A DNA stretch of 64,000 nucleotides from Streptomyces sp. Edi4. Its GTDB lineage: Bacteria; Actinomycetota; Actinomycetes; Streptomycetales; Streptomycetaceae. Shown in pieces: positions 17,529 through 26,524 of the stretch. A program made the translations under genes and the position numbers. Position 1 is the first letter of the stretch. Every line of letters starts with the position of its first letter. The notes below the pieces were generated by a model. That model was not told the origin of the DNA. It did not search any database and saw nothing but the letters and a program-made list of their open reading frames with translations. The stretch is from the NCBI RefSeq assembly GCF_040253615.1, contig NZ_JBEJGY010000004.1, forward strand, positions 3,348,001 through 3,412,000. Reading direction: 5' to 3'.

Positions 17529-18128
17529 TCAGCTCGGGCTCCCCGACGGTCTGGGGTGGTCGCCGCCACGGATCTGGTCCACGGCGTGCCGCAGGATCCG
17601 CTCCAGGACGGCGATTCCGTCGCGCACGCCGCCGGTGGAGCCCGGCAGGTTGACGATCAGGGTGCGCCCGCCGGCCACTCCGGCCAGGCCTCGGGAGAGG
17701 GCCGCGGTGGGGACCTTGGCCAGGCCCTCGGCGCGGATGGCCTCGGCGATGCCGGGAACCTCGTGGTCGAGGACGGCGCGGGTGGCCTCCGGGGTGCGGT
17801 CGGTGGGCGAGAGCCCGGTGCCGCCGGTGGTGACGATCACGTCGTACCCGGCGGCCGCGCCCGCGCGCAGCGCCTGCTCCACGGGATCCCCGTCCGGCAC
17901 GACCAGCGGGCCGTCCACGGCGAAGCCCAGCGCGCTCAGGCCCTCGGCGAGCAGCGGGCCGCCCTTGTCCGCGTACACCCCGGCGGCCGCGCGGTTGGAG
18001 GCGGTGACGACGAGCGCCGCGTAGGGCGCGAGCAGCGCCCGGCCGAGGTCTTCGCCGCCGGGCGGGAAGGGCGCCGCCTGCTGCGGCCCCGGGCGCGACG
18101 GGACGGGGCCCGCCTGCGGGGACGTCAT
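17529..18128 (-). CDS. Molybdopterin adenylyltransferase family (MogA/MoaB)
   Basis: 199 residues. After a Pro-rich N-terminal extension of about 35 residues, the MogA/MoaB domain is clear (ALVVTASNRAAAGVYADKGGPLLAEGL, VIVTTGGTGLSPTDRTPEATRAVLD, LIVNLPGSTGGVRDGI). The GGTG and PGS motifs bind molybdopterin. It adenylylates or binds molybdopterin before molybdenum insertion. The ATG overlaps the moaC stop as ATGA. Together with moaC and moeA it forms a cofactor operon. Confidence 0.92.
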   Translation of the reverse strand: MTSPQAGPVPSRPGPQQAAPFPPGGEDLGRALLAPYAALVVTASNRAAAGVYADKGGPLLAEGLSALGFAVDGPLVVPDGDPVEQALRAGAAAGYDVIVTTGGTGLSPTDRTPEATRAVLDHEVPGIAEAIRAEGLAKVPTAALSRGLAGVAGGRTLIVNLPGSTGGVRDGIAVLERILRHAVDQIRGGDHPRPSGSPS

Positions 18129-18622
18129 GCTCCGGCCTCCTCGGTCCGGTGCCAGTGGCCGGACTTGCCGCCGGTCTTCTCCTCGACCCGGATGTCGGTG
18201 ATGACGGCCGCCTTGTCGACGGCCTTGACCATGTCGACCACGGTCAGCGCCGCCACGGACACGGCGGTCAGCGCCTCCATCTCGACGCCTGTGCGGTCGG
18301 TGGTCTTGACCGTGGCCAGGATCTCCACCGCTTCGTCGGTGACCGCGAGGTCGAGCTTCACACCGGAGACGGCCAGCGGGTGGCAGAGCGGGATGAGATC
18401 GGGGGTGCGCTTGGCGCCCATGATCCCCGCGATGCGCGCGGTGGCCAGCGCGTCACCCTTGGGCACGCCCTCGCCGCGCAGGAGCTCCACCACGCGCGGC
18501 GTGACGAGCACGCGGCCGCTCGCCCGGGCGGTGCGCGCGGTGACGTCCTTGTCGGAGACGTCGACCATGCGGGCCGCGCCCGCCTCGTCGATGTGCGTGA
18601 GCCTGCCTTGCGTCGTACTCAT
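18125..18622 (-). CDS. moaC: Cyclic pyranopterin monophosphate synthase
   Basis: 165 residues. MoaC converts 3',8-cyclo-GTP to cyclic pyranopterin monophosphate, the first stable precursor of molybdenum cofactor. Family motifs are MVDVSDKDVTARTARASG, GAKRTPDLIPLCHPL and GVEMEALTAVSVAALTVVDMVK, the last holding active-site Glu/Lys residues. It is coupled to the downstream MogA/MoaB gene by ATGA overlap and lies 59 bp after moeA. moaA, moaD and moaE are not in this window. Confidence 0.96.
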   Translation of the reverse strand: MSTTQGRLTHIDEAGAARMVDVSDKDVTARTARASGRVLVTPRVVELLRGEGVPKGDALATARIAGIMGAKRTPDLIPLCHPLAVSGVKLDLAVTDEAVEILATVKTTDRTGVEMEALTAVSVAALTVVDMVKAVDKAAVITDIRVEEKTGGKSGHWHRTEEAGA

Positions 18623-18681
18623 TCGGTGGCGCTCCCGGTACGGCTTCTGTGGGCAGACACCGTACCCCCACCCGCTGACAC

Positions 18682-19983
18682 TCAGCCGAGCAGGATCACT
18701 TCCACCTCGCTGCCGGGCTCCGCCGACGTGGTGTCCTCGGGGAGCACGATGAGGCAGTCGGCGAGCGCGAGGGCCGCGATCAGGTGCGATCCGGAGCCGC
18801 CCACGGGGCTGACGGTGCCCGCGTCGGCGTCGTAGGTGCCGCGCAGGAACTGGCGCCGCTCGGCGGGCGAGGTGAGCGCCTTGCCGGTTTTCAAAGTGGC
18901 GCGGACGGTGGGCCGGTGGACGTCCCCCAGACCCATCAGGGTGCGGATGGCGGGGCGTACGAACAGCTCGAAGGAGACGTAGCAGGACACCGGGTTGCCG
19001 GGCAGTGCGAGCAGCGGGGTGTGGTCGGGGCCGATCGAGCCGAAGCCCTGGGGTTTGCCCGGCTGCATCTTCAGCTTGCGGAAGTCGATGCCGCTGCCCG
19101 GCTGGTCCTCGTCGCCCACCGAGGACAGCGCCTCCTTGACGACGTCGTACGCGCCGACGCTGACGCCTCCGGTGGTGACCAGCAGATCGGCGCGGATCAG
19201 CTGGTCCTCGATGGTGTCGCGCAGCACCGCCGCGTCGTCGGTGACCGCGCCGACCCGGTAGGCGATGGCGCCCGCGTCCCGCGCGGCGGCGCAGAGCGCG
19301 AAGCTGTTGGAGTCGTAGATCTGGCCGTCGCCCAACGCCTCGCCGGGCTGGACCAGTTCGCTCCCGGTGGACAGCACCACCACGCGCGGGCGCGGCCGGA
19401 CGGTGACCGTGCCGCGGCCGATCGCGGCGAGCAGCCCGATCTGCGGCGGCCCGAGCACGGTGCCCGCCGCAAGCGCGAGGTCGCCCGCCTGGACGTCGCT
19501 GCCCCGGACGCGGACGTGGGCGCGCTCCTCGGCCCCCCGGTGCACCCGCACTTCGCCGCTCGCCCCTTCGGGGGAGGCTCCCGCCGGGCGCATGCCGGTG
19601 GCGGCTCCCAGGCCGCTGCCGCCGTCGGTCCACTCCACGGGGACGACGGTCTCGGCGCCGGGCGGCAGCGGGGCGCCGGTCATGATCCGGGCGGCCTGGC
19701 CGGGGCCGACGGTGGGGAGGTGCTTGCTGCCGGCCGCGACGTCACCGATGACCGTGAGCACGGCGGGGAACTCCTCGCTGGCGCCCGCCACATCGGCGAC
19801 CCGCACCGCGTACCCGTCCATCGAGCTGTTGTCGAAGGGCGGCAGGGCGACGGGCACCATCACGTCCTCGACCAGGACGCAGCCCTGGGCGTCGGGCAGT
19901 TGCAGCTCGATGGCCTCGAGCGGCCTGACAGCGGCAAGGATGTCGTCCAGGTGCTCGTCCACCGACCAGATCGTGTTGCTCAC
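18682..19983 (-). CDS. moeA: Molybdopterin molybdenumtransferase
   Basis: 433 residues. MoeA inserts molybdate into adenylylated molybdopterin. PPFDNSSMDGYAVRVAD near residue 50 is the family signature. PGQAARIMTGAPLPPGAETVVPVE follows. The central MoCF-binding domain has DLLVTTGGVSVGAYDVV and LALPGNPVSCYVSFELFVRP. A Gly/Glu-rich insert (GLGAATGMRPAGASPEGASG, about 125-145) is longer than in enteric MoeA. It starts 6 bp after the galU stop, so galU and the cofactor genes are likely co-transcribed. Confidence 0.96.
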   Translation of the reverse strand: MSNTIWSVDEHLDDILAAVRPLEAIELQLPDAQGCVLVEDVMVPVALPPFDNSSMDGYAVRVADVAGASEEFPAVLTVIGDVAAGSKHLPTVGPGQAARIMTGAPLPPGAETVVPVEWTDGGSGLGAATGMRPAGASPEGASGEVRVHRGAEERAHVRVRGSDVQAGDLALAAGTVLGPPQIGLLAAIGRGTVTVRPRPRVVVLSTGSELVQPGEALGDGQIYDSNSFALCAAARDAGAIAYRVGAVTDDAAVLRDTIEDQLIRADLLVTTGGVSVGAYDVVKEALSSVGDEDQPGSGIDFRKLKMQPGKPQGFGSIGPDHTPLLALPGNPVSCYVSFELFVRPAIRTLMGLGDVHRPTVRATLKTGKALTSPAERRQFLRGTYDADAGTVSPVGGSGSHLIAALALADCLIVLPEDTTSAEPGSEVEVILLG

Positions 19984-19989
19984 GGGTGC

Positions 19990-20892
19990 CTACATCTCCT
20001 CGGTGACGTACCGGCGAAGCCAGGCCTTGAAGTCCGGGCCCAGGTCTTCACGTTCGCATGCCAGTCTGACAATGGCTCGCAGGTAGTCTCCGCGATCGCC
20101 GGTGTCATAGCGGCGTCCCTTGAAGACGACGCCGTGCACCGGGCCGCCGATCGACTCGTCCGCGGCCATGTGCTGAAGCGCGTCGGTGAGCTGGATCTCG
20201 TTGCCCCGGCCGGGCTCGGTGGTGCGCAGCACGCCGAAGACGGCCGGGTCCAGCACATAGCGGCCGATGACGGCGAGGTTGGAGGGCGCCTCGGCCGCCT
20301 CGGGCTTCTCCACCAGGCCGGTGACCCGCACGACATCACTCTCGGCGGTGGTTTCGACGGCCGCGCAACCATAGAGGTGGATCTGCTCGGGGTCGACCTC
20401 CATGAGCGCGATCACGCTGCCGCCCTCGTGTTCCTGGATCTCCACCATCCGGGAAAGCAGCTGGTCACGGGCGTCGATCAGGTCGTCGCCCAGGAGCACC
20501 GCGAAAGGCTGCTCGCCCACGTGCGGGGCCGCGCACAGGACGGCGTGTCCCAGACCGCGCGGGTCGCCCTGGCGTACGTAGTGGATGGCAGCCAGGTCGC
20601 TGGACTCCTGCACCTTGGCCAGCCGGTCCGCGTCGCCCTTGCGGGTCAGCGCCGACTCCAGTTCGTAGTTCCGGTCGAAGTGGTCCTCCAGGGGACGCTT
20701 GTTGCGTCCGGTCACCATCAGGACGTCCGACAGGCCCGCCGCCACCGCCTCCTCCACCACGTACTGGATGGCCGGCTTGTCCACCACCGGCAGCATTTCC
20801 TTCGGTGTGGCCTTGGTGGCCGGAAGGAACCGGGTGCCGAGACCGGCGGCGGGGATGACAGCCTTGGTGATCCGAGGAGGCGACTGAGTCAT
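19990..20892 (-). CDS. galU: UTP-glucose-1-phosphate uridylyltransferase
   Basis: 300 residues, the usual length. It makes UDP-glucose from UTP and glucose-1-phosphate. The nucleotide-binding GLGTRFLPATKATPKEMLPV is at residues 16-35, with LLGDDLID and VTGLVEKPE further in. It heads the galU-moeA-moaC-mogA-rimJ series. TAGGGT ends 6 nt before the ATG, suggesting a leaderless mRNA. Divergent from the 5-FCL gene. Confidence 0.96.
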   Translation of the reverse strand: MTQSPPRITKAVIPAAGLGTRFLPATKATPKEMLPVVDKPAIQYVVEEAVAAGLSDVLMVTGRNKRPLEDHFDRNYELESALTRKGDADRLAKVQESSDLAAIHYVRQGDPRGLGHAVLCAAPHVGEQPFAVLLGDDLIDARDQLLSRMVEIQEHEGGSVIALMEVDPEQIHLYGCAAVETTAESDVVRVTGLVEKPEAAEAPSNLAVIGRYVLDPAVFGVLRTTEPGRGNEIQLTDALQHMAADESIGGPVHGVVFKGRRYDTGDRGDYLRAIVRLACEREDLGPDFKAWLRRYVTEEM

Positions 20893-20984
20893 GCGGGCAC
20901 CCTATCCGCTGCGTATGGGCAGAAGATTATTCTCCGGTGAATTCGCTCTCTTACCCGAGCATTTGAGGGGATTGCAGAAATACG

Positions 20985-21578
20985 GTGAGTGATCACATGT
21001 CCGAAAAGGCCCTCTTGCGGCGCGGCCTCCTCGACGCCAGGAAGCGGCTGGACCAGGACGAGCTGCGCGCCGCCTCCCTGGCGCTCGCCGAACGGGCCCT
21101 CGCGCTGCCCGAACTCGCCGCGGCGCGCACGGTCGCCGCGTACGTCTCGGTGGGCCGCGAGCCCGGGACCCGTGCGCTCATCGACGCGCTGCGTGCCCGG
21201 GGTGTACGGGTGCTGCTCCCGGTGCTGCTCGCGGACAACGACCTGGACTGGGCCGTCTACGCCGGACCCGAGCACCTGCTGCCGGCCGGACGCGGGCTCC
21301 TGGAGCCCGACGGCGAACGGCTCGGCCCGAGCGCCGTGACGGGCGCGGACGCCGTGCTGCTGCCCGGACTCGCGGTGGACGCGCGCGGGATGCGGCTGGG
21401 GCGCGGCGGCGGCTCCTACGACCGGGTGCTCGCCCGCGTCGAGGCGGCGGGAAGCGCGCCCGCCCTTGTGGTGCTCCTGTACGCGAACGAGGTGGTCGCG
21501 CGGGTCCCGGAGGAACCGCACGACCACCCCGTGCGAGCGGTCGTCACCCCCTGCGGGGTGACGCGCTTCGGCGACTGA
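20985..21578 (+). CDS. 5-formyltetrahydrofolate cyclo-ligase
   Basis: 197 residues from GTG 20985; an in-frame ATG at 20997 is an alternative. The enzyme converts 5-formyl-THF to 5,10-methenyl-THF using ATP. N-terminal LRRGLLDARKRLDQ binds ATP. The C-terminal signature is DAVLLPGLAVDARGMRLGRGGGSYDRVL. Divergent from galU, convergent with the penicillin acylase gene 63 bp downstream. TACGGT (20981-20986) could be a -10 box for the ATG start. Confidence 0.95.
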   Translation: MSDHMSEKALLRRGLLDARKRLDQDELRAASLALAERALALPELAAARTVAAYVSVGREPGTRALIDALRARGVRVLLPVLLADNDLDWAVYAGPEHLLPAGRGLLEPDGERLGPSAVTGADAVLLPGLAVDARGMRLGRGGGSYDRVLARVEAAGSAPALVVLLYANEVVARVPEEPHDHPVRAVVTPCGVTRFGD

Positions 21579-21595
21579 GGGCTCATGTCGCCCGA

Positions 21596-21659
21596 CTACG
21601 GCGTGAGCTTCAGCCGTACTACAGCGTGGGCTTCAGCCGTACTACGGCGTGAGCTTCAG
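21596..21659. repeat. Triplicated 23-bp unit carrying the acylase stop codon
   Basis: Units start at 21596, 21619 and 21642. On the minus strand each reads CTGAAGCYCACGCYGTAG plus five bases. The 21642 unit is the real 3' end of the acylase gene (Leu-Lys-Leu-Thr-Pro-stop). The other two lie beyond the stop and keep a TAG, so they look like tandem duplications of the gene end. Confidence 0.85.
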
Positions 21660-24395
21660 CGTGTCGACGGTTGACGCGTCGACCGCCTTCTGACTGAACG
21701 ACCAGTCCAGGAGGTCGCCCTTGGCCCACTTCTCGGTCTGGTCCGAATAGTGGGCGCTGTAGGCGTGGCCCGAGGCGCCGGTGAGGTTGATCCACTTGGA
21801 CTTGTCGAGGTCCTTGAGGTTGACGATCATCCGCATCGAGGGGACCCAGGTGACTCCGTAGTCCCCGCTCGCCGCGTTCCAGCCGGTCGCGTCGACCGCG
21901 GCCTCGCCGCCGCCCAGGTTCCACGGGCCGCGGTTGAGGATGTACCGCAGGACGCCGGGGCCCTCCTTGCCGAGGGTCTGGTTCTCCAGCGTCAGCTGGT
22001 GCAGCCGGCCCCACGTCCAGGTGGTGGTGTCCTTGCCGAGCTTGGCCGTCAGCTCCCAGCGGGCGTCCTTCATGGCGCGCGCGAGCAGCTGGTCGCGGGT
22101 CGTGGTGGCCTTGTCCAGACGGGTCGCGGGCGACTTCCACCAGCTGTTGTTCTGGTCGTTGAAGATCTTGCGGACGACCTCGGACCAGCGGTCACCGCCG
22201 TCGGGCTGCGCCGAGTCGCCGTCGCGCTCGCCGCACTCCAGGACCTTCTTGTCGGGGTCGTCGACCGGGCCCGTGCCGGCCGGCGGCGTCACGTACAGGC
22301 ACTCGCCCTTGGGCCGCAGCTCCTTGGGCAGCTTGTTGCCGAACGCCAGCTTCAGGACGTTGCGCCACACCGCGTTGAAGTAGGCGGCTGCCGCCGAGTC
22401 GTTCTCCTGGGTGTAGTCCCAGCCTTCCAGGAGCTTCTGCGCCTCGCGCACCGAGGGGTCGGACACGTCGATCTTGAGCAGGGCGGGCGTCAGGAGCGCG
22501 GCGATCTCGCTGCTGTTGTCCATCTGCATCTTCTGCATGTCCTCGGTGGAGATCTTGCCGCCACCCTTGATCTTCGACTCGATGAGGTCGTTGATCCGCT
22601 GGCTGCGGGTGCCGTATCCCCAGTCCTTGGTCAGCAGGTACGGGTACTTCTTCTCGTCGATCACGGCCTGGTTGGCGGTGACGATGAAGCCCCGCTGGGG
22701 GTCGTACTCGTAGGGCAGCGCGTCGAAGGGGACGTAGTTCTTCTTCCACGTGTACTTCGAGTCCCAGCCGGGAGCCGGCATGGTGCCGTCGACACCGTCG
22801 GCGCGGACCGGGATCTTCCCCGGCGCCTGGTAGCCGATGTGGCCCTTGGTGTCGGCGTAGATCAGGTTCTGCGAGGGGACCTCGAAGTCCTTGGCCGCGA
22901 GCCGGAAGGACTTGAAGTCGTTGGCCTTGTCGAGCGCGAACACGGCGTCCATGGACTTGCCGGGGTCGAGCGCCGTCCACCGCAGGGCGACCGCGTAGCC
23001 CGATCCCCGGTCGGGGGCGGCGGTGTTGACGGGCGCCTTCTGGCCGACCGTCTCCAGCTCGTCGTCGCGGTCGGACACCAGCGGGCCGTTGTTGGTCTCA
23101 CGGATGGTGATGGTCTTGCTGGATCCGCCGGCGACCTTGATGACCTCCTCGCGCGTGACGAGGGGCTTCTCCTCGTTGTCGTAGAGGTAGTTGGAGCCGG
23201 AGATCTTCTCCAGGTACAGGTCGGTCACGTCGGCGCCGAGGTTGGTGAAGCCCCAGGAGACGTCCTGGTTGTGACCGATGACCACGCCGGGCATCCCGGA
23301 GAAGGTGTACCCCGCCACGTCGTAGGTGCACGAGCTGGACAGCTTCCGGCAGTGCAGGCCCATCTGGTACCAGAGCGAGGGCATCATCGGCGCGAGGTGC
23401 GGGTCGTTGGCGAGCAGCGGCATGCCGGTCGTCGTGTACTTGCCCGACACCACCCAGGAGTTGGACCCGATGCCGCTGCCGTTGGGGCCGAGCAGTGAGG
23501 GGATCTTGTCGAGGGTGTCGGAGAGCGACGCGAGCTGGCTCTGCGTGCCCTGGAGTGCGCCCTGGGCGGTGCCTGACGCCCCGTCGGAGGCCGTGGCGGC
23601 GCGCTGGGGGTCGAACTTCCCGGTCGCCTTGTTGTACGAGCCCTCGTCCACGATGGGGCGGTGCGTGGCGGCCGGGTAGGCCGGGTACAGGTCCTTGATC
23701 TGCTGCGGGCTGAGCCGGCTCGTCATCAGGGAACGGTCGATCTCGTCCTGCATGTTGCCGCGCAGGTCCCAGGCCATCGCCTTGAGCCAGGCCACCGAGT
23801 CGACCGGCGTCCAGGCTTCCGGCTTGTAGTCGTTGGTGAGATTGAGCGCCGCGTACTCGACGGAGATGTCCTTGCCGTCCTTGCCCTTGAGGTACGCGTT
23901 CACCCCCTTCGAGTACGCCTGGAGGTACTGCTTCGTGGCCGTCGACAGCTTGGTGTCGTACTCCTGCTGCGCGACCCGGCGCCAGCCGAGGGTGCGCAGG
24001 AACGCGTCGGTGTCCACCTGGCCGCCGCCGAACATCTCCGAGAGCCGGCCCGACGTCATGTGGCGGCGCACGTCCATCTCCCAGAAGCGGTCCTGCGCCT
24101 GGACGTACCCCTGGGCCATGAACAGGTCCGCGTCGTTGTCGGCGTAGATCTGCGGAACGCCGTAGTCGTCGCGCTTGACCTCGACCTGGCCGAGGAGGCC
24201 GGGGACCTTGAGGGTGCCGGTGGTCTGCGGGAAGGAGGCGCGCACGGTACTGACGCCCCAGTACGCGCCGTAGGCGACGCCCGCGACCAGCGCCAGCACC
24301 AGGACGACGACGAACAGCCGCAAGCGGCGTCCCCTCTTCCTGGTCGTCTTGCCGGCCTTCGTACCGGCGGAAGGGGCGGTTGTGGTGGCGGGCAT
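21642..24395 (-). CDS. Penicillin acylase family N-terminal nucleophile hydrolase
   Basis: 917 residues from an ATG with GAAGGA 5 nt upstream. The N-terminus is a short Thr/Lys/Arg-rich cytoplasmic tail with one membrane segment (LRLFVVVLVLALVAGVAYGAYW, about 25-46), so it is membrane-anchored and extracytoplasmic. After processing, the catalytic N-terminal Ser is about residue 311 in GSGIGSNSWVVSG. LANDPHL and GHNQDVSWGFTNLGADVTDLY follow as in the family. Relatives cleave amides such as penicillins or acyl-homoserine lactones. The natural substrate is unknown. Confidence 0.93.
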   Translation of the reverse strand: MPATTTAPSAGTKAGKTTRKRGRRLRLFVVVLVLALVAGVAYGAYWGVSTVRASFPQTTGTLKVPGLLGQVEVKRDDYGVPQIYADNDADLFMAQGYVQAQDRFWEMDVRRHMTSGRLSEMFGGGQVDTDAFLRTLGWRRVAQQEYDTKLSTATKQYLQAYSKGVNAYLKGKDGKDISVEYAALNLTNDYKPEAWTPVDSVAWLKAMAWDLRGNMQDEIDRSLMTSRLSPQQIKDLYPAYPAATHRPIVDEGSYNKATGKFDPQRAATASDGASGTAQGALQGTQSQLASLSDTLDKIPSLLGPNGSGIGSNSWVVSGKYTTTGMPLLANDPHLAPMMPSLWYQMGLHCRKLSSSCTYDVAGYTFSGMPGVVIGHNQDVSWGFTNLGADVTDLYLEKISGSNYLYDNEEKPLVTREEVIKVAGGSSKTITIRETNNGPLVSDRDDELETVGQKAPVNTAAPDRGSGYAVALRWTALDPGKSMDAVFALDKANDFKSFRLAAKDFEVPSQNLIYADTKGHIGYQAPGKIPVRADGVDGTMPAPGWDSKYTWKKNYVPFDALPYEYDPQRGFIVTANQAVIDEKKYPYLLTKDWGYGTRSQRINDLIESKIKGGGKISTEDMQKMQMDNSSEIAALLTPALLKIDVSDPSVREAQKLLEGWDYTQENDSAAAAYFNAVWRNVLKLAFGNKLPKELRPKGECLYVTPPAGTGPVDDPDKKVLECGERDGDSAQPDGGDRWSEVVRKIFNDQNNSWWKSPATRLDKATTTRDQLLARAMKDARWELTAKLGKDTTTWTWGRLHQLTLENQTLGKEGPGVLRYILNRGPWNLGGGEAAVDATGWNAASGDYGVTWVPSMRMIVNLKDLDKSKWINLTGASGHAYSAHYSDQTEKWAKGDLLDWSFSQKAVDASTVDTLKLTP

Positions 24396-24543
24396 CGCTG
24401 TCCTTCGAGGGGCAGGGTGGTCCAGGAGTACTGGGAGCAACCATAGGCGCAGCCGCTGACAGCCCCGGACGCGGTGTCCGCGTTCGCCCGCGGGGACACC
24501 GCACAAAGGAGCACGCGCGTAAAGAAAGCGTCAAAGATTAGGT

Positions 24544-24561
24544 AAGGTAACGAAGTACCTT
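24544..24561. promoter_or_regulatory. Inverted repeat AAGGTA-N6-TACCTT in divergent promoter gap
   Basis: Perfect 6-bp arms lie between the acylase and antiporter genes. The left side (TTAGGTAAGG, 24538-24547) resembles half of a DmdR/IdeR iron box, but the right half does not fit. A regulatory site is possible and its identity is open. Confidence 0.3.
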
Positions 24562-24687
24562 GGGGCGCAGGAACGTTTCACTCGGTGCGACTGGTGTGGC
24601 CCCCGGGGCTCCCGGATGCGCATCAGGCGCTCGGGGATGCACGATTTTCAGGGGGTGCCTGCGGCGCCTGAGGGGAAGGATCGGCCA

Positions 24688-26241
24688 CTGACTGTCCACC
24701 AGCTCAACGAACTCCTGCTCATCTGCTCGCTCGTTCTGCTCATCGCCGTGGCGGCGGTGCGCGTCTCCTCACGCAGCGGGCTCCCCAGCCTGCTCCTGTA
24801 TCTCGGCATCGGCATCGTGATGGGCCAGGACGGCCTCTTCGACGTCCGGTTCGACGACGCCGAGCTGACGCAGGTCATCGGCTATGCCGCGCTCGTGGTG
24901 ATCCTGGCCGAGGGCGGCCTCGGCACCAAGTGGAAAGAGATCAGACCGGCGCTGCCGGCGGCGATGGTGCTCTCGCTCGTCGGCGTCGCGGTGAGCGTGG
25001 GAATCACCGCGGCGGGCGCGCACTATCTGGTGGGCCTGGAATGGCGCCAGTCGCTCATCATCGGCGCGGTGGTCTCCTCCACGGACGCGGCGGCCGTCTT
25101 CTCGGTGCTGCGCAAGGTGCCGCTGCCCTCACGCATCACAGGCGTCCTGGAGGCCGAATCCGGCTTCAACGACGCCCCCGTCGTCATCCTGGTCGTCGCC
25201 TTCTCCACCCCGGGCCCGGTCGACTCCTGGTACCTCCTGGTCGGGAAGATAGCCCTGGAGCTGGCCATCGGCGCCTCGATCGGGCTCGCGGTCGGCTGGC
25301 TCGGCTCCTACGGGCTGCGTCATGTGGCGCTGCCCGCCTCCGGCCTCTACCCGATCGCCGTGATGGCGATCGCGGTCAGCGCCTACGCGGCCGGCGCGAT
25401 GGCACACGGCTCCGGATTCCTCGCGGTGTACCTCGCCTCCATGATGCTCGGCAACGCCAAGCTCCCCCACTGGGCCGCCACCCGCGGCTTCGCCGACGGA
25501 CTCGGCTGGCTCGCCCAGATCGGCATGTTCGTCCTGCTTGGACTCCTGGTCACCCCGCACAACCTGACCGCCGACTTCTGGCCCGCCGTGATCATCGGCC
25601 TCGTCCTGACGATGGTGGCCAGGCCGGTGGAGGTCCTGCTCAGTCTGCTGCCGTTCAAGCTGCCGTGGCAGGAGCAGGCTCTGATGTCCTGGGCGGGGCT
25701 GCGCGGCGCGGTCCCCATCATCCTCGCCACCATCCCGATGGTGTCCGGGATCAAGGGCAGCGAGAAGATCTTCAACATCGTCTTCATCCTGGTCGTCGTC
25801 TACACCCTCATCCAGGGGCCGACGCTGCCATGGCTCGCCCGTAAGCTCCAGCTCTCCGACGCCGACGAGGCCGCCGACCTCGGCGTCGAGTCCGCCCCCC
25901 TGGAGCGGCTGCGCGGCCATCTGCTCTCCGTGGCCATCCCGGCGAAGTCCCGGATGCACGGCGTGGAGGTGCACGAACTGAGGATGCCGCCCGGCGCCGC
26001 CGTCACCCTGGTGGTCCGCGACGGCGCGAGCTTCGTGCCGGGCCCCACGACGATGCTGCGGCGCGGCGACGAGCTCCTGGTGGTCGCGACCGACCCGGTA
26101 CGCGACGCCGCCGAGTCCCGGCTGCGCGCCGTCGGCCAGGGCGGCAAGCTCGCCGGCTGGCTCGGCGCCGGGGACGACAAGGCCTCCGCGCCCGGCGCGA
26201 AGCCGGTGAAGACAAGGCGAACGGGACGCCAGGACGCGTAA
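24688..26241 (+). CDS. Potassium/proton antiporter (CPA1 type with TrkA-C domain)
   Basis: 517 residues if translation starts at CTG 24688. This CTG has AGGGGAAGGA 7 nt upstream and opens the conserved sequence LTVHQLNELLLICSL. Conventional starts at 24616 or 24637 would add 17-24 residues without resemblance or a good ribosome site. About twelve membrane segments carry the Na+/H+-exchanger signatures VSSTDAAAVFSVLR and GFNDAPVV. A cytosolic RCK/TrkA-C domain is at the C-terminus (VEVHELRMPPGAAVTLVVRDGASFVPGPTTMLRRGDELLVV). It exports K+ or Na+ in exchange for protons. Confidence 0.93.
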   Translation: MTVHQLNELLLICSLVLLIAVAAVRVSSRSGLPSLLLYLGIGIVMGQDGLFDVRFDDAELTQVIGYAALVVILAEGGLGTKWKEIRPALPAAMVLSLVGVAVSVGITAAGAHYLVGLEWRQSLIIGAVVSSTDAAAVFSVLRKVPLPSRITGVLEAESGFNDAPVVILVVAFSTPGPVDSWYLLVGKIALELAIGASIGLAVGWLGSYGLRHVALPASGLYPIAVMAIAVSAYAAGAMAHGSGFLAVYLASMMLGNAKLPHWAATRGFADGLGWLAQIGMFVLLGLLVTPHNLTADFWPAVIIGLVLTMVARPVEVLLSLLPFKLPWQEQALMSWAGLRGAVPIILATIPMVSGIKGSEKIFNIVFILVVVYTLIQGPTLPWLARKLQLSDADEAADLGVESAPLERLRGHLLSVAIPAKSRMHGVEVHELRMPPGAAVTLVVRDGASFVPGPTTMLRRGDELLVVATDPVRDAAESRLRAVGQGGKLAGWLGAGDDKASAPGAKPVKTRRTGRQDA

Positions 26242-26285
26242 CGCCCTGTTAACCGTGCGACGGCAGCATAAACAGAGGGCGACGG

Positions 26286-26323
26286 TTGGCACTCCGTGCG
26301 GAATCACAGGCACGGAGTGCCAA
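26286..26323. promoter_or_regulatory. 38-bp nested palindrome with CIRCE-like half sites
   Basis: Perfect 14-bp arms, TTGGCACTCCGTGC and its complement, flank a 10-bp spacer. Each arm also contains a smaller inverted repeat, GCAC-N3-GTGC. The ends TTGGCACTC and GAGTGCCAA match CIRCE half-sites, but 20 bp separate them instead of 9. TATCAT at 26331-26336 could be a -10 box, which would place the right arm over the promoter of the MFS gene downstream. Confidence 0.55.
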
Positions 26324-26524
26324 ACCTCTGTATCATGAAGGCACACCACTGATCGACCAACTCTGCCTGACGCAGAGCTGGCGCGACCGTATGGCGGTCG
26401 GGAGCTCCCTGCGGCAGCCCCCGGCATCTACCGCAGTTCCGCGCAAGAGGACAGCTCTCGGCAACGCCCGCACCCACAATCCGTGCATGGGGCGCGCTAC
26501 CAGGCGGCAGAAAGGCAAGGGGCC

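Noticed and set aside
18784..20940. 718-codon open frame on the plus strand opposite moeA and galU
   Set aside because: It mirrors two clear genes, has no ribosome site or family motif, and arises from GC-rich third positions on the other strand.
24538..24556. DmdR/IdeR iron box between the acylase and antiporter genes
   Set aside because: Only the left half (TTAGGTAAGG) fits; the right half has almost no matches to the consensus.
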